Source of the DNA: Candidatus Peribacteria bacterium
Lineage (GTDB): Bacteria; Patescibacteriota; Gracilibacteria; UBA1369; LOWO2-01-FULL-3
DNA length: 64,000 nt
Direction: 5' to 3'
Assembly (NCBI GenBank): GCA_943357285.1
Contig: CALRGJ010000007.1
Location: 1-64,000 of the forward strand
The notes beneath the pieces were generated by a model. It did no database searches, had not been told where the DNA came from, and worked only from the letters and a program-made list of their open reading frames with translations. This document shows positions 26,984 through 37,300 of this stretch, in pieces (position 1 is the stretch's first letter; each line of letters begins with the position of its first letter). A program made the position numbers and the translations under genes.

Positions 26984-29900
26984 TTACAACTTATTAAGTA
27001 AGTCCCTTTTGCTATTACCGGTAGGTTTAACAACCTTAGGTTTAGAATTATTTTCTTTTGTAGCCTCTTCGTTCTCAGCCTTAGGAGGTGTCTCTCCATC
27101 AATATAGTCTGAATCCTTCATTTCTTTCTCCACCTCAGGAGTAGGAGCTGGCTCATCATCCATAATACTTTCAATTGCCCTCATGGATTCATCTTCAGAG
27201 TCTTTATCATCCTTTTCTTTTTGTTTTTCAGACTCAGAAGGTGGCTTAGGAGGTTTTGGTACTTCTGGATTAATAATTTTCCATCCAAAATACATACTTG
27301 CAGCCAAAGTAGCAGCAATTGCACCTAGCACCAATTTCCTAGCTGTAGGATTTGAAGGTAATGCCTTAGAAAGTGACAATTTTATTTTATTTTTTACTCC
27401 TTTCACGTCCCCAGCTTCTCTGTCATGACTTTGTTTTAATCCCTCAAATAATTTAACTGTAGTTTCTGCATCTTCAAAAGCCTTCACTTCAATCAGTGGC
27501 GAATCAGGTGCCAAAGGAGTTTCAGTAAGTTTTTTTGCTTTATTATAAGCTGGTTCTAATGCCTTAAGCCTTTGACTCATTACTCTTACACTTTCTATGT
27601 CGGCCATTATCTCAGGGTATCTATGTAACAAATTAACTATGTCTCCTATTGCAGCTTTTACAGGCTTAATTTCTTTTGCATTGAAACCTTTTGCTCTCAT
27701 TTCTACATCAATATAGCTCTGTGCCAAATTAGACATATCAACTCTACCAGCCTCGCTCACATAGGCAATTGATTCAGGAATTGCAGCAATTTCCGGCTTC
27801 AGGTCGTTTCTTATTTGTGATAACGCACTCAATTCATGCTCGTATTTAGTTTTAAGTTTTGGATCTAAAGTTTGTATCTCCAATACGTCTGTTAATTCTT
27901 TAATTCTCAAGTTGGCGTATTCCCATTTTACTAAATTAGAAAGAATATTTTGCGCCTCTGTTTCAGTATTAAATCTGAGACGAGTACTGAAAAGATCTCT
28001 CAATTTTTCATGAAGCTGTGACAAACTTTTTTGGTTCTCAGCATTCTTGCTTTTCAAGGCATTACGAGTTGCTAAATCAATTGACGTATCAGCACAAACA
28101 TCCTCTAAACCTGGGTACCCATCAGCTAGTATATTTCCTTTGCCAAGCAACCCAGGAAGCTTATCTTTATCAACCTGTACACCAGGCTTATGATCTAATT
28201 CTTTTGGTTTCTCACCCTTTCCAGTCTTTCCAGACTCGCTATTAGGATCTTTTGGTAAACCTAATTTTTCAGTTAAACCATATTTATCAGAAAGTTCCCA
28301 TGCTTTTTTTGAACGCCAAATCATCAAAAGAGGAAGAAGCCAACTTATTCCCATATTGTGAGGGTAGGGAATTACGTTTCCAGCAATAGAATCCAATATA
28401 TCTCCGGCCCAGCCTGGTATTGGAGTATGACCTAGTGCAGCTGCATACCAAAGAGCTAAAACAATTCCAGGAGCATTACTGCTTGGTCTTTTCATTACAT
28501 TAAATAATCCCGAAATCATTCCTAAAATAGCTATAATAGGAAATCCAGCTTGCATCACTTTTCCAGGTACTACCTGAGCCATTATAGCATCATGATCACT
28601 TGCTTTCACGAGACCAATTTCACTAAATTCACTAAACATTTTTTCAGCTTCTACTCTCGCTGCCGACATAAACCCTTCCTGATCAACTACAACGTAAGGT
28701 GTTTTATTGTTAGTATCTGCATTAGCAAAAATTCTTACATATGGTTTTACCGCATCAGGTAAACTGTCGAAACTATTTTTGATATTATTCACAACATCTT
28801 TTGGCGCATTAGCTTTTTCAAGATCTCTGATAATTGCTGATTGGTCAGCATTAGCATCCTTTGTGAAAATATTTTTAGCTTTTTCGGCACTCCATTCTTT
28901 TGCTTGAGCTCCCTCAGTTACCACAAAGCGAGAACCATCTTTAAGTTCTGGCATAGTATTGAATTCTTTAGCACTAATAGTACTCACAATACCTGGTCTT
29001 TCAACTGGCTTATCCAAAAATTTAGGTTCACCATTTAGCGCTGAAGCTAAAGCTAAAGCCTGTAGTGGGCCCATAAGAGCATCTTGCCATCGACTTACTC
29101 TCATTCTTTGCAAAACAGTTGGATTATTAGTTGTATCTATTTTTGGTTTGAAACTATCAGGCACATCTTTAATTCCCATAGTGCCAACAGTATCCATGAA
29201 ATATCTTGTCTGAAGTCTTGTCATTTTTGGAGCACATGCTTCCAAAAACTCTACACGTTCAATGTCCGTCAACTTAGAAGCCACTACCAAAACCTGATTG
29301 GCAGATAAAAGTAATCGCTTGGAAGACCTGATTAACCCAACACCCTCTTTGAAATTCATTTCTTTAGACATTCCCAAAAGTACATCTCTCAGACCATCTG
29401 AGCCTAAGAAATTACCTTGTTTATCAACATAGTGATTATAGAAATGTTGTCTCAACCATCTAGGCATTAAGCGCGCAATTTTTGATGGAACGAGGAAATC
29501 CCCCAACTTACGTGGAGCGCTTAGTTCTAGCTCAATTCTCGCAATTTCAGCACGTATTTCAGTCAATTTAGCTTCAACCTTAGCTCTCATAGCAGGGGAA
29601 TCTTTCAATCCCTCGATATGTTTCACTAGCTCTACTTCATTAGTTTTTAGTGCAGGAAGAGTCTCCTCAATAGTATCTGCATTTATCTTCTTGTGCACCC
29701 ATTTACCACCTATTTTAACTACAGTGAATGCACCTCTAAAGGCAGCAGCCATAGTAATCATTTCCATCCAAGTATTAGCACTTGTTAAATCCATTTCTGT
29801 CTCCAAATCCTTTGGAACAATCATGTTTTTTGCAATGCTACCCAATATCATTGAAAGTACATCAAACTTCAAATCTTGCAATAAAAATTCGCACACTTTC

Positions 29901-32900
29901 TTCAATGGTGAATTAGGTTGACCAGGAAGTTTCTGAATTATTTTTGCATAACGCTCACGCATCTGACTCACATCACCAATTCCTTGTTTTACTAACACAG
30001 AGACTTCATCAGGCAATTTTTGATAGGTTTTTCTTCCCATCAATTTTACACCTCTATTCATAATAATTTCTAATGCCTTTACTGCCTCTTCTGGGCTCTT
30101 AGCCGCTGCCGCTGCAATAGTTTTTTCCACCGCTTCGGCCATTTCAGGATTAGTTACAGCAAGCTTCATTAAGCCCCTGCCAACTGTCCCTTGTTTCATA
30201 AAACCATTAACCCAACTCACGCCATGAGCAATTCCGAAGAAAGCCATTTCTCCACCTAGCAATTGAGCGAATTTTTTGTATTCACCCTTTTCCAATAAAT
30301 TGTTTAAAGTTTTTTCTCCTCTCAAACCGGCAACAACATCATGAAAAACAAAGGCTTCAGCACCAAGCTTAGTAAAGGATATTCCTCTTTCTAAACCCCT
30401 GGCAATTACAGCAAATCTATCTAAATTTAAAATCAATTTTCCGTATCTAAGGATTCTTGCAACAGCAGCACCTGCTAGCATACCGGTGAGCATAGCTAAT
30501 CCATTTATTGCCAACTCCTTAGCAATTGTTTTAAATGCTGAAAGTGATTCATCGCTCCAATTCCAAGAGTCATTGTTTGGATCAATGGAATCCATAAAAT
30601 CTGCTTTAATAAATTGATCAGCTTTATCAGCATGACCAAAAAACTCAAAATAATTGGACGAAAGAGCTGTATGATCTAAAAACGTTTTATACAGAATTTC
30701 AGTTTGCTGCTCAATCATCGCATCGTAAAATTGAGAATAAGTTGACCCAACAAGTTTGTCCAAATCCACATCTTTAATATCAGGACTGTTTTGCTTAATG
30801 GAATTTCTAATTCCATAAATTAACTTATCCGCATTGTTGCCACTGCCTAGATAATTTCTTACATCACGAGAGGCTCTTTGATGTGCTTTCTCATGCCCAG
30901 ATCTTGTAAGTGACTCGTTTCTGTTTCTCAAATTATCTCTGGATTTAGCCATGTGAGGCTGCAACAACTTTGCCATCAAAATTCTAGAAGAGATGTAATC
31001 CTTAAAATATTCTCTCTCAAGTTTCACGACAATAACTCCGGCATATTTTATTGTCTCCATGCTTAGATTGTCTCCTCCTTGTAGAACTTGCATCAACGAA
31101 TCATAACATCCCTTGAATTTATTTCCGTCTCTTGCGATTTGTGATGAAAACAATCTTAAGTCTTGTACGCTTCCATTTTTATCTACGTAACGCTCAAATT
31201 CAGAATATCCAACATTTTTAATCACAGGGAAATCTTTTTTTGACCAGCTTGGAGTAAGTAGATTTTTTAATCCAACCAAGAAGTTTTTAAATGCAGTTTT
31301 AGAATTGAGATTCTCATCTAATTTAAATGGAGTCACACCATCGTAGCTATCATGTTTATAGTAATTCAACATATCAGATTGAACGGCATTCAAATCATTA
31401 ATTATTGGATCAGCATAAGATTTATCTTCATCATCAAGATTCTCAGTATGCAATATAGTTGTAGCCAAACTTCTAATAACTTCAATTCTATTTAATTGTC
31501 TATTCATCGCCTCTGGTATTTCGAAAGATTCATTAGCTTCATCCTTAGATTCAGCAACATCTATCATCGGAGAATACTGATACTCATTTGCCTCTTCTCT
31601 ATAAAAAGTATCATCATCCTTTAACCTAAAAGGAGACGAAGAGTTAGTAGAAACCGGTGGAATTCCAAGAGCTACAGCTCTATCTAAATAGAGTTTTCTC
31701 GCCCTCTCCAAGGTGATTTTATATTTTCCAACTGCCTCTTTTGGTAAATATGAACAAAATCTCAAGACATTGTATGTATGTTTCAATTCACTGAAATCTG
31801 TTGCCCAATCTTTTTCTTTCAAAGCAGCAGACTCATCTATTTTTTTCTCAGACGTAGCAAGAACTAGAGTATTTTGAAGTGCAACGGCAAAAGCCTCATA
31901 GTAATTAATGGATTTTTTTATACTATCTTTAATTGTCGGATTTAAAGATGTAATTTGATCAAATCCGTACAGAGACTTTAACTCCTTTCTCAAAACATCC
32001 ATCTTAGCGTTTAGTTGATCATCCAATCCACTCTGATCGTTACCATTTAGGCTTTCTATGATACCTACCTTTAGATTTTGAATATCAGATTCTGCCGTAA
32101 ATAGGTTTCCGGCAGTGCTAACCAACTCTTTTGAGGGATTAGTTCCAAGTTTAAAATCAGGAAGATGAGAATTGGTATCAGCAGACATTTCTTTTGCAAT
32201 CTTATCCGCTTCACCAGTTACATTTGAGCCATCAATGATGTCTTCCGAAGCTTCATCCCCAAGTTTTGATCTTTCAATTATTTGAGAAACATCGCTTGGC
32301 CTTAATTCAGGAAAATTATCATAAACATCATTATGAGCATCATGAACAATTTTTGCTGCGGGTAGAGCAACATCCTGATTTATATTTGTTGTAAGAGATT
32401 TATAAAAAGACCATGCTAGGGCCATATAGATACCTTGTGGGGCGTAATACAGTGGATCATCTTTATCAACTGAGCCAGATGTATTTAAATTACCTGCCAT
32501 AAGAATTTCTTTAACAAGGCTACTATTTTCAGGATTAGTTCCAAGTTTTTTTAGAACATCTTCAAACTCAGACCTGGATTTTAATGAAGCTCCTTGAGAC
32601 TGTAGTTCAGCTAAAATAGTTCCTAATCGGTTTTTAGAACCCTCAGGTAAATTTGAAACAAGATTATTGCTTGTCTCTATTTCATAATGATCTTTATTAT
32701 AATTTAACCATCTCTGGAATTCCTTATCATTAATTTCACTACCACTAATTAATGAATATTTCTGAGAACTCACTGCTCTTAAAAAATACTGCGCATATTC
32801 CTCGGATTTATTTACATCCTGAAAAGCATAAAAATCTGCAACGATAGTTATATCATTTGCAAACGCCCTAACGGCTGATTCATCCCATTTGATCGAACCA

Positions 32901-33280
32901 TCAGCCAAAACACGTGTTGCAAAATCAACAGGATCAGCCAAAAGATTTAATCGTTGAACAATTGAAGCATGGTAGCTATCAATTGAAGAAATTGTTTTTA
33001 AATCAAAAGTATCACGCATTTTCTGAAACAATTTCATGAAGAAATTTCCTCCATCATATGAGGCAATTATACCATTCTGACTCTTGCTCAAATCCTCATA
33101 AATTTTTAAAGTTTCCTTGAAAATCTGTTGCAACTTTAAAGGATCTTTTTTTGATTTATCATCAAGTGCAACAATTTTTGCATTTAATTTCTCATAAGCC
33201 TTTTTTCCGTTATCAATCGCATCAATTTTTTCTGAATGAGATTCAGGTGGTCTATTTTTATAAATCAATCTATTTTCCAT
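26984..33280 (-). CDS. Giant orphan protein (2098 residues) with membrane segments
   Basis: Not recognised. The first ~900 residues are helical, Asn/Asp/Lys/Ser-rich and without clear domains. Membrane-like segments lie near residues 917-990 (AINGLAMLTGMLAGAAVARI), 1570-1665 (PIIAILGMISGLFNVM and a WLLPLLMIW helix) and 1978-2000 (KLVLGAIAATLAASMYFGW). Residues 1765-2030 are homologous to the 519-residue convergent protein. The tail is Pro/Glu/Lys-rich and acidic, like an extended linker. There is no signal peptide. It is the last gene of a tight operon (3 bases after the 361-residue gene, itself 12 bases after the 1332-residue gene). A membrane-attached structural scaffold is a guess. Confidence 0.6.
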   Translation of the reverse strand: MENRLIYKNRPPESHSEKIDAIDNGKKAYEKLNAKIVALDDKSKKDPLKLQQIFKETLKIYEDLSKSQNGIIASYDGGNFFMKLFQKMRDTFDLKTISSIDSYHASIVQRLNLLADPVDFATRVLADGSIKWDESAVRAFANDITIVADFYAFQDVNKSEEYAQYFLRAVSSQKYSLISGSEINDKEFQRWLNYNKDHYEIETSNNLVSNLPEGSKNRLGTILAELQSQGASLKSRSEFEDVLKKLGTNPENSSLVKEILMAGNLNTSGSVDKDDPLYYAPQGIYMALAWSFYKSLTTNINQDVALPAAKIVHDAHNDVYDNFPELRPSDVSQIIERSKLGDEASEDIIDGSNVTGEADKIAKEMSADTNSHLPDFKLGTNPSKELVSTAGNLFTAESDIQNLKVGIIESLNGNDQSGLDDQLNAKMDVLRKELKSLYGFDQITSLNPTIKDSIKKSINYYEAFAVALQNTLVLATSEKKIDESAALKEKDWATDFSELKHTYNVLRFCSYLPKEAVGKYKITLERARKLYLDRAVALGIPPVSTNSSSPFRLKDDDTFYREEANEYQYSPMIDVAESKDEANESFEIPEAMNRQLNRIEVIRSLATTILHTENLDDEDKSYADPIINDLNAVQSDMLNYYKHDSYDGVTPFKLDENLNSKTAFKNFLVGLKNLLTPSWSKKDFPVIKNVGYSEFERYVDKNGSVQDLRLFSSQIARDGNKFKGCYDSLMQVLQGGDNLSMETIKYAGVIVVKLEREYFKDYISSRILMAKLLQPHMAKSRDNLRNRNESLTRSGHEKAHQRASRDVRNYLGSGNNADKLIYGIRNSIKQNSPDIKDVDLDKLVGSTYSQFYDAMIEQQTEILYKTFLDHTALSSNYFEFFGHADKADQFIKADFMDSIDPNNDSWNWSDESLSAFKTIAKELAINGLAMLTGMLAGAAVARILRYGKLILNLDRFAVIARGLERGISFTKLGAEAFVFHDVVAGLRGEKTLNNLLEKGEYKKFAQLLGGEMAFFGIAHGVSWVNGFMKQGTVGRGLMKLAVTNPEMAEAVEKTIAAAAAKSPEEAVKALEIIMNRGVKLMGRKTYQKLPDEVSVLVKQGIGDVSQMRERYAKIIQKLPGQPNSPLKKVCEFLLQDLKFDVLSMILGSIAKNMIVPKDLETEMDLTSANTWMEMITMAAAFRGAFTVVKIGGKWVHKKINADTIEETLPALKTNEVELVKHIEGLKDSPAMRAKVEAKLTEIRAEIARIELELSAPRKLGDFLVPSKIARLMPRWLRQHFYNHYVDKQGNFLGSDGLRDVLLGMSKEMNFKEGVGLIRSSKRLLLSANQVLVVASKLTDIERVEFLEACAPKMTRLQTRYFMDTVGTMGIKDVPDSFKPKIDTTNNPTVLQRMRVSRWQDALMGPLQALALASALNGEPKFLDKPVERPGIVSTISAKEFNTMPELKDGSRFVVTEGAQAKEWSAEKAKNIFTKDANADQSAIIRDLEKANAPKDVVNNIKNSFDSLPDAVKPYVRIFANADTNNKTPYVVVDQEGFMSAARVEAEKMFSEFSEIGLVKASDHDAIMAQVVPGKVMQAGFPIIAILGMISGLFNVMKRPSSNAPGIVLALWYAAALGHTPIPGWAGDILDSIAGNVIPYPHNMGISWLLPLLMIWRSKKAWELSDKYGLTEKLGLPKDPNSESGKTGKGEKPKELDHKPGVQVDKDKLPGLLGKGNILADGYPGLEDVCADTSIDLATRNALKSKNAENQKSLSQLHEKLRDLFSTRLRFNTETEAQNILSNLVKWEYANLRIKELTDVLEIQTLDPKLKTKYEHELSALSQIRNDLKPEIAAIPESIAYVSEAGRVDMSNLAQSYIDVEMRAKGFNAKEIKPVKAAIGDIVNLLHRYPEIMADIESVRVMSQRLKALEPAYNKAKKLTETPLAPDSPLIEVKAFEDAETTVKLFEGLKQSHDREAGDVKGVKNKIKLSLSKALPSNPTARKLVLGAIAATLAASMYFGWKIINPEVPKPPKPPSESEKQKEKDDKDSEDESMRAIESIMDDEPAPTPEVEKEMKDSDYIDGETPPKAENEEATKENNSKPKVVKPTGNSKRDLLNKL

Positions 33281-33283
33281 AAA

Positions 33284-34369
33284 TTATAGTGAGTCAATTA
33301 AAGCTTTTCTACTCTTGGTTGAATTTTGCTGCACTCTTGTCTTATCAACAAAATCAAAACCAACTAAATCTCTTGGTGCTCCTAATGCCTTGAAATTTTT
33401 AGTACTAATCCCATTTTTTATTTCTTTAGCCTTAGTATCAATCTGATTCTTCAGTCCGATTCCTTTCAACTGAAGCGCTGGGGACAAACCATTGAATAAT
33501 TTTTGAGAATGATAATCTAATTTTTCCATTTCTTTCTCATATTTTTTGATCAAGATAGCGTATTTCTTTTCTCCATTATCCTTCATCCAATTATATAAAT
33601 CTCTTATACTTAATTTAACTTTTAATCCTGTATTAGGAAGAAAACGATCGCAGGGGATGCCGGAGGCTCTTGGATATTCTGTTGGCTGAATCTGTGGTTT
33701 ATCCCAATCAACGATATACGAAAGATATGCCTTCATTTGATCCCTAGCTTCTCGAAATTTAGCCAAATCAGAAACTAATTTTGCTCTACGTGGATCATTT
33801 GACAAAAGCGTGTTTCCCTTCAATGCAGCTTCTGTTCTAGATACATCTCTGTCTAGCTGAATAAACCTGTCTCCCAATTGTCTATTTCTATTATATATTT
33901 CTTTTCTCATTGATTCTACTCTTTGAAATTCGTTCAAGAATGGTTGATTGAAAGCAGTTAACTCCTTTATCTTAATTTCAAGAAAAGCCATTCTTCTATA
34001 TCCCTCAACTGCTGTATTCAATTTTGCATCACCAGTATCATTAGCTTTTGGAATGTAATTTGGACTACTTGAATTAGATAATTCAGAATATTCTTCTAGC
34101 TTTTCTGGAGAGCCAGGGTTTTCTACCCATTCAGTTATTTTTCTTACCCCGCTTTCACCCATTGAGAATCCCTTTTCTACTAAGTGTACAGCTTTACCGA
34201 CAATATCTGTGGAAAGAGTAACAAGCTTTGTAGCAGCATCCAATAATTCAACACCTGCTGCCTTTAATTTATCTCCTAAATCCTCAGGTCCATCAAAAAT
34301 AAACCTATTCTCTTTAATAGAGAAATCAGACTTGTGTAAACATTGTAAAACTGATTTTTTGTTTCGCAT
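33284..34369 (-). CDS. Orphan helical protein of the giant-protein operon
   Basis: A 361-residue protein without recognised domain. Residues 25-90 form amphipathic helices (LLDAATKLVTLSTDIVGKAV). Residues about 115-230 are a coiled coil (MAFLEIKIKELTAFNQPFLN, LDRDVSRTEAALKG) that loosely recalls the YxxLRIxEL segment of the two larger paralogues. The C-terminus has Lys/Asn-rich helices. There is no membrane helix. It is the middle gene between the 1332- and 2098-residue genes, with which it must be co-transcribed. It may bridge or regulate them. Confidence 0.55.
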   Translation of the reverse strand: MRNKKSVLQCLHKSDFSIKENRFIFDGPEDLGDKLKAAGVELLDAATKLVTLSTDIVGKAVHLVEKGFSMGESGVRKITEWVENPGSPEKLEEYSELSNSSSPNYIPKANDTGDAKLNTAVEGYRRMAFLEIKIKELTAFNQPFLNEFQRVESMRKEIYNRNRQLGDRFIQLDRDVSRTEAALKGNTLLSNDPRRAKLVSDLAKFREARDQMKAYLSYIVDWDKPQIQPTEYPRASGIPCDRFLPNTGLKVKLSIRDLYNWMKDNGEKKYAILIKKYEKEMEKLDYHSQKLFNGLSPALQLKGIGLKNQIDTKAKEIKNGISTKNFKALGAPRDLVGFDFVDKTRVQQNSTKSRKALIDSL

Positions 34370-34381
34370 TTTTTATAATTA

Positions 34382-37300
34382 TTAACCAAATAACCACAAC
34401 TTAAAGTCGTCCCATTTTTCACTTACCCAACCAGGAACCGTAGTTCTCTCAAAGTAAGTATCAAAATTATTTTTATCAGTTATTGATTGCTCAAGTATTC
34501 TATAGATTCTGGCATTTATTAATTCCTCCTGGTAACCTCTAGTGACAGTTCTTGTTCCAGAAAGTTTATTCTCAATGTCTTGAATTTCGACAGCAAGACT
34601 TGTTGGAAGGAAAGTCGTGCCACTTTCATCTGGAAGACCAAATTCGGAATGAATTAAATCAGTATTGGTATCGTCACCCTTCGCATTATAGTGCAATTGA
34701 TATTGCAGCCTAAGCTGACTGAATGCACCGTCTTTCAAATTACCTTTGAATTTCGATTCTAGCTGATCAAGAGCATCCCTCATTCTGTTTTGGAAAGCTT
34801 CTTCTAATTTGGTTAATTTTTTTATTGGATCATTCTTCTCGACACCATCGGCTGTTAATAATTTTTTAAACAAAGCTCTCTGTGGAGATCCAGCAGGTAA
34901 ACTTAAAGGACAGCTATGTCTAGGCAATATAATTTTATCTTCAGGAACGTTATCATTGGATGGATCAGTGTCGGCTAATCTATTCAAATATTCATCAAAC
35001 TCCACAAAGTCTTTTTTGCTTGTAAGAACCTCTCTTGTATCCACAAATTGTTCAGCTGACGGCTTAGGAATCCAATCTTTGAAATTTGTAATAGCCCAGA
35101 AAGATCCAGGAGCAGGAATTGTCTCAACATTCAATAAATCTTGATTACGTTTCAAATTAATCTGACCAACAACATAATCAACATATTGAGAATGATTTTT
35201 ATACTTTTCTGCTTTTTCATATTCCTTGAAAGTAGTATTAACAAAGTCTTCAGTTATTGTAGTACTACCTGAAGCCGCAATGATTTCCGCACTAGTAGGA
35301 TTCTTTTTGCCAGAATCTACCAAAGTCTTTTTTGCTCTAGTCAAAATATCTACATTTGCCTTTTCCGTTGAGGATAAGCTCAAATTCAAATTTGCTCCAT
35401 CCATACTTGGATCATCTACAGCCGATGTATAGTAAGAAAATACTTTTACTAAGTCCGCAGCTTTTACAGCATTTCCTTTTCTCAAATCATCCATGCCATA
35501 ATGAGCATATGTTTGGTCAACAAATTGTCTGTACCATGACTTATAATCATTGCTCTGAATTCCAATTTCACTGATTTTACCGAACACTCCTGATTTAAAA
35601 TCATCACCCGTATAATGATCTCCATCTGCACGTTTCTGAGTGATCTGAGCACTGAATATATCTCTCTGTTGTTCTAGATCTTTTAGAGCCGGAGTATAAA
35701 TAGTATTAATTTTATCTGCTACTTCTCCCAAATTAGTTGTAGATTCAATAGATCCAACCAACTTTGAAATAACCAAAGCTTTCTGAGTTTCAATTAATCC
35801 TAATGTGTAATTTTTAGGAATAGAACCAGTAAATCCTTTCAATCCCAATCCACGAGTAGGATCTGCTAATGTAGCCTTCGTGAACCACTCAGGAATATTT
35901 TGGAATAAATTGAAGAAATATGACTCTGGTGCATTTTCTATTAATTTTTTCCATGAATCAGTAACATTAACCATCTCCTGATTATCTTTCATGACATCAC
36001 CCAATTCCTCTGCAAATCCACTTCCACCTTTTAACAGTGATTGTTCTTGAGAAGAAGGCTCAAAGCTAAATTGCTTAGAGTCCTTGTCATATTTTATAAC
36101 CGCTTCAATACCTTTTTTACCAATTTTTACTTTAAATAATCCGTCTTCTGGAGTTCCTTCGTCAATTTTTAATTTTCCAGCAGTAGCAAAATATCCAAGG
36201 GCCTTAAATTCTCTTTGCTCAATTAATCTTCCCAATACATTTCTCTCAACATATTTCTCAGCAGAAGTTTCTCCATCCAAAATCAACATCTGACCTAATT
36301 CATCAGGCTTCACAATCGTCGATGCATTTTCCTTTTCAGTAACACCCAAATCCGCTGCACCTTTAAACTTAGTAGTTGCCTTCCATTCACCTGATTCATA
36401 GGTCAAGCCACCGATATTTTTATTTTTCTCCTGCAATTTCTTCAATAATTCTCCCATCCTATCCTCAACTTTCTTCACTGCTTCCTCAGCACCTCTCTTT
36501 CCACCCTCAAGTGGAATAAATTTAAATTTAGTACCAGGTGTAGCATTGTATCCAAGCTTGTCATTGTAATCGCTCTGTAAATAAATTCTGTAACCTTCCT
36601 TCACGGCAACAACCACGATAGGGAAGCCTTTCAAATGTCCGGCAATATGGCCACTTCCAGGTTTCAACTCAGTAGTGTTATCTAAGGTAAATCCATTGTT
36701 TTCCAAAACTTTATCAGTTCCAGCCAACATTTTATCTTTAATTTCTTGTGGTTTTTTGCCTGACAAGAATCCGGAACCAACACTTTCTGGAGCGTACTGT
36801 CTAGCAGCCTCCAAAAGTTTCCAAACTCTCAAGTCACTTCTTCCTGGATCTGTCAGCATCATCTCGTAAGTAAGTCCTGTATATTTTGGATGATCCTTAA
36901 ACAAAGTCTTTTCATAAACCACAGGCAACGCCAACGCCAATTTATACAACTGGTGTCCAACGCGCGCGTATTCTCTTTCAACAGCATCTCCAGGCTTATT
37001 AATATCCTGATCTTTTTTAAAAGGCCAAGCATTTTTTAGATCCGGGAATAAATCCGGAAATTCTCTAGGATGAATAAATTTATCAACTCCACTTGTCTTT
37101 GAGCTCTTTAAAAAGCTATCAAGATCAGTAAGTTTTTGTTCAGACATTTTAAGTACAATTCCGTAATCCAAATCAGCAGTTTCCTTAGCAACGGCACTCT
37201 GACTCAAAATATTTTGCATAGACTCCATTGGAGTTCCTTTTACTTCAGAATTCATATCTTTAAATCCAGCCATCTTTAATACATCGTAACCGGCATTTTT

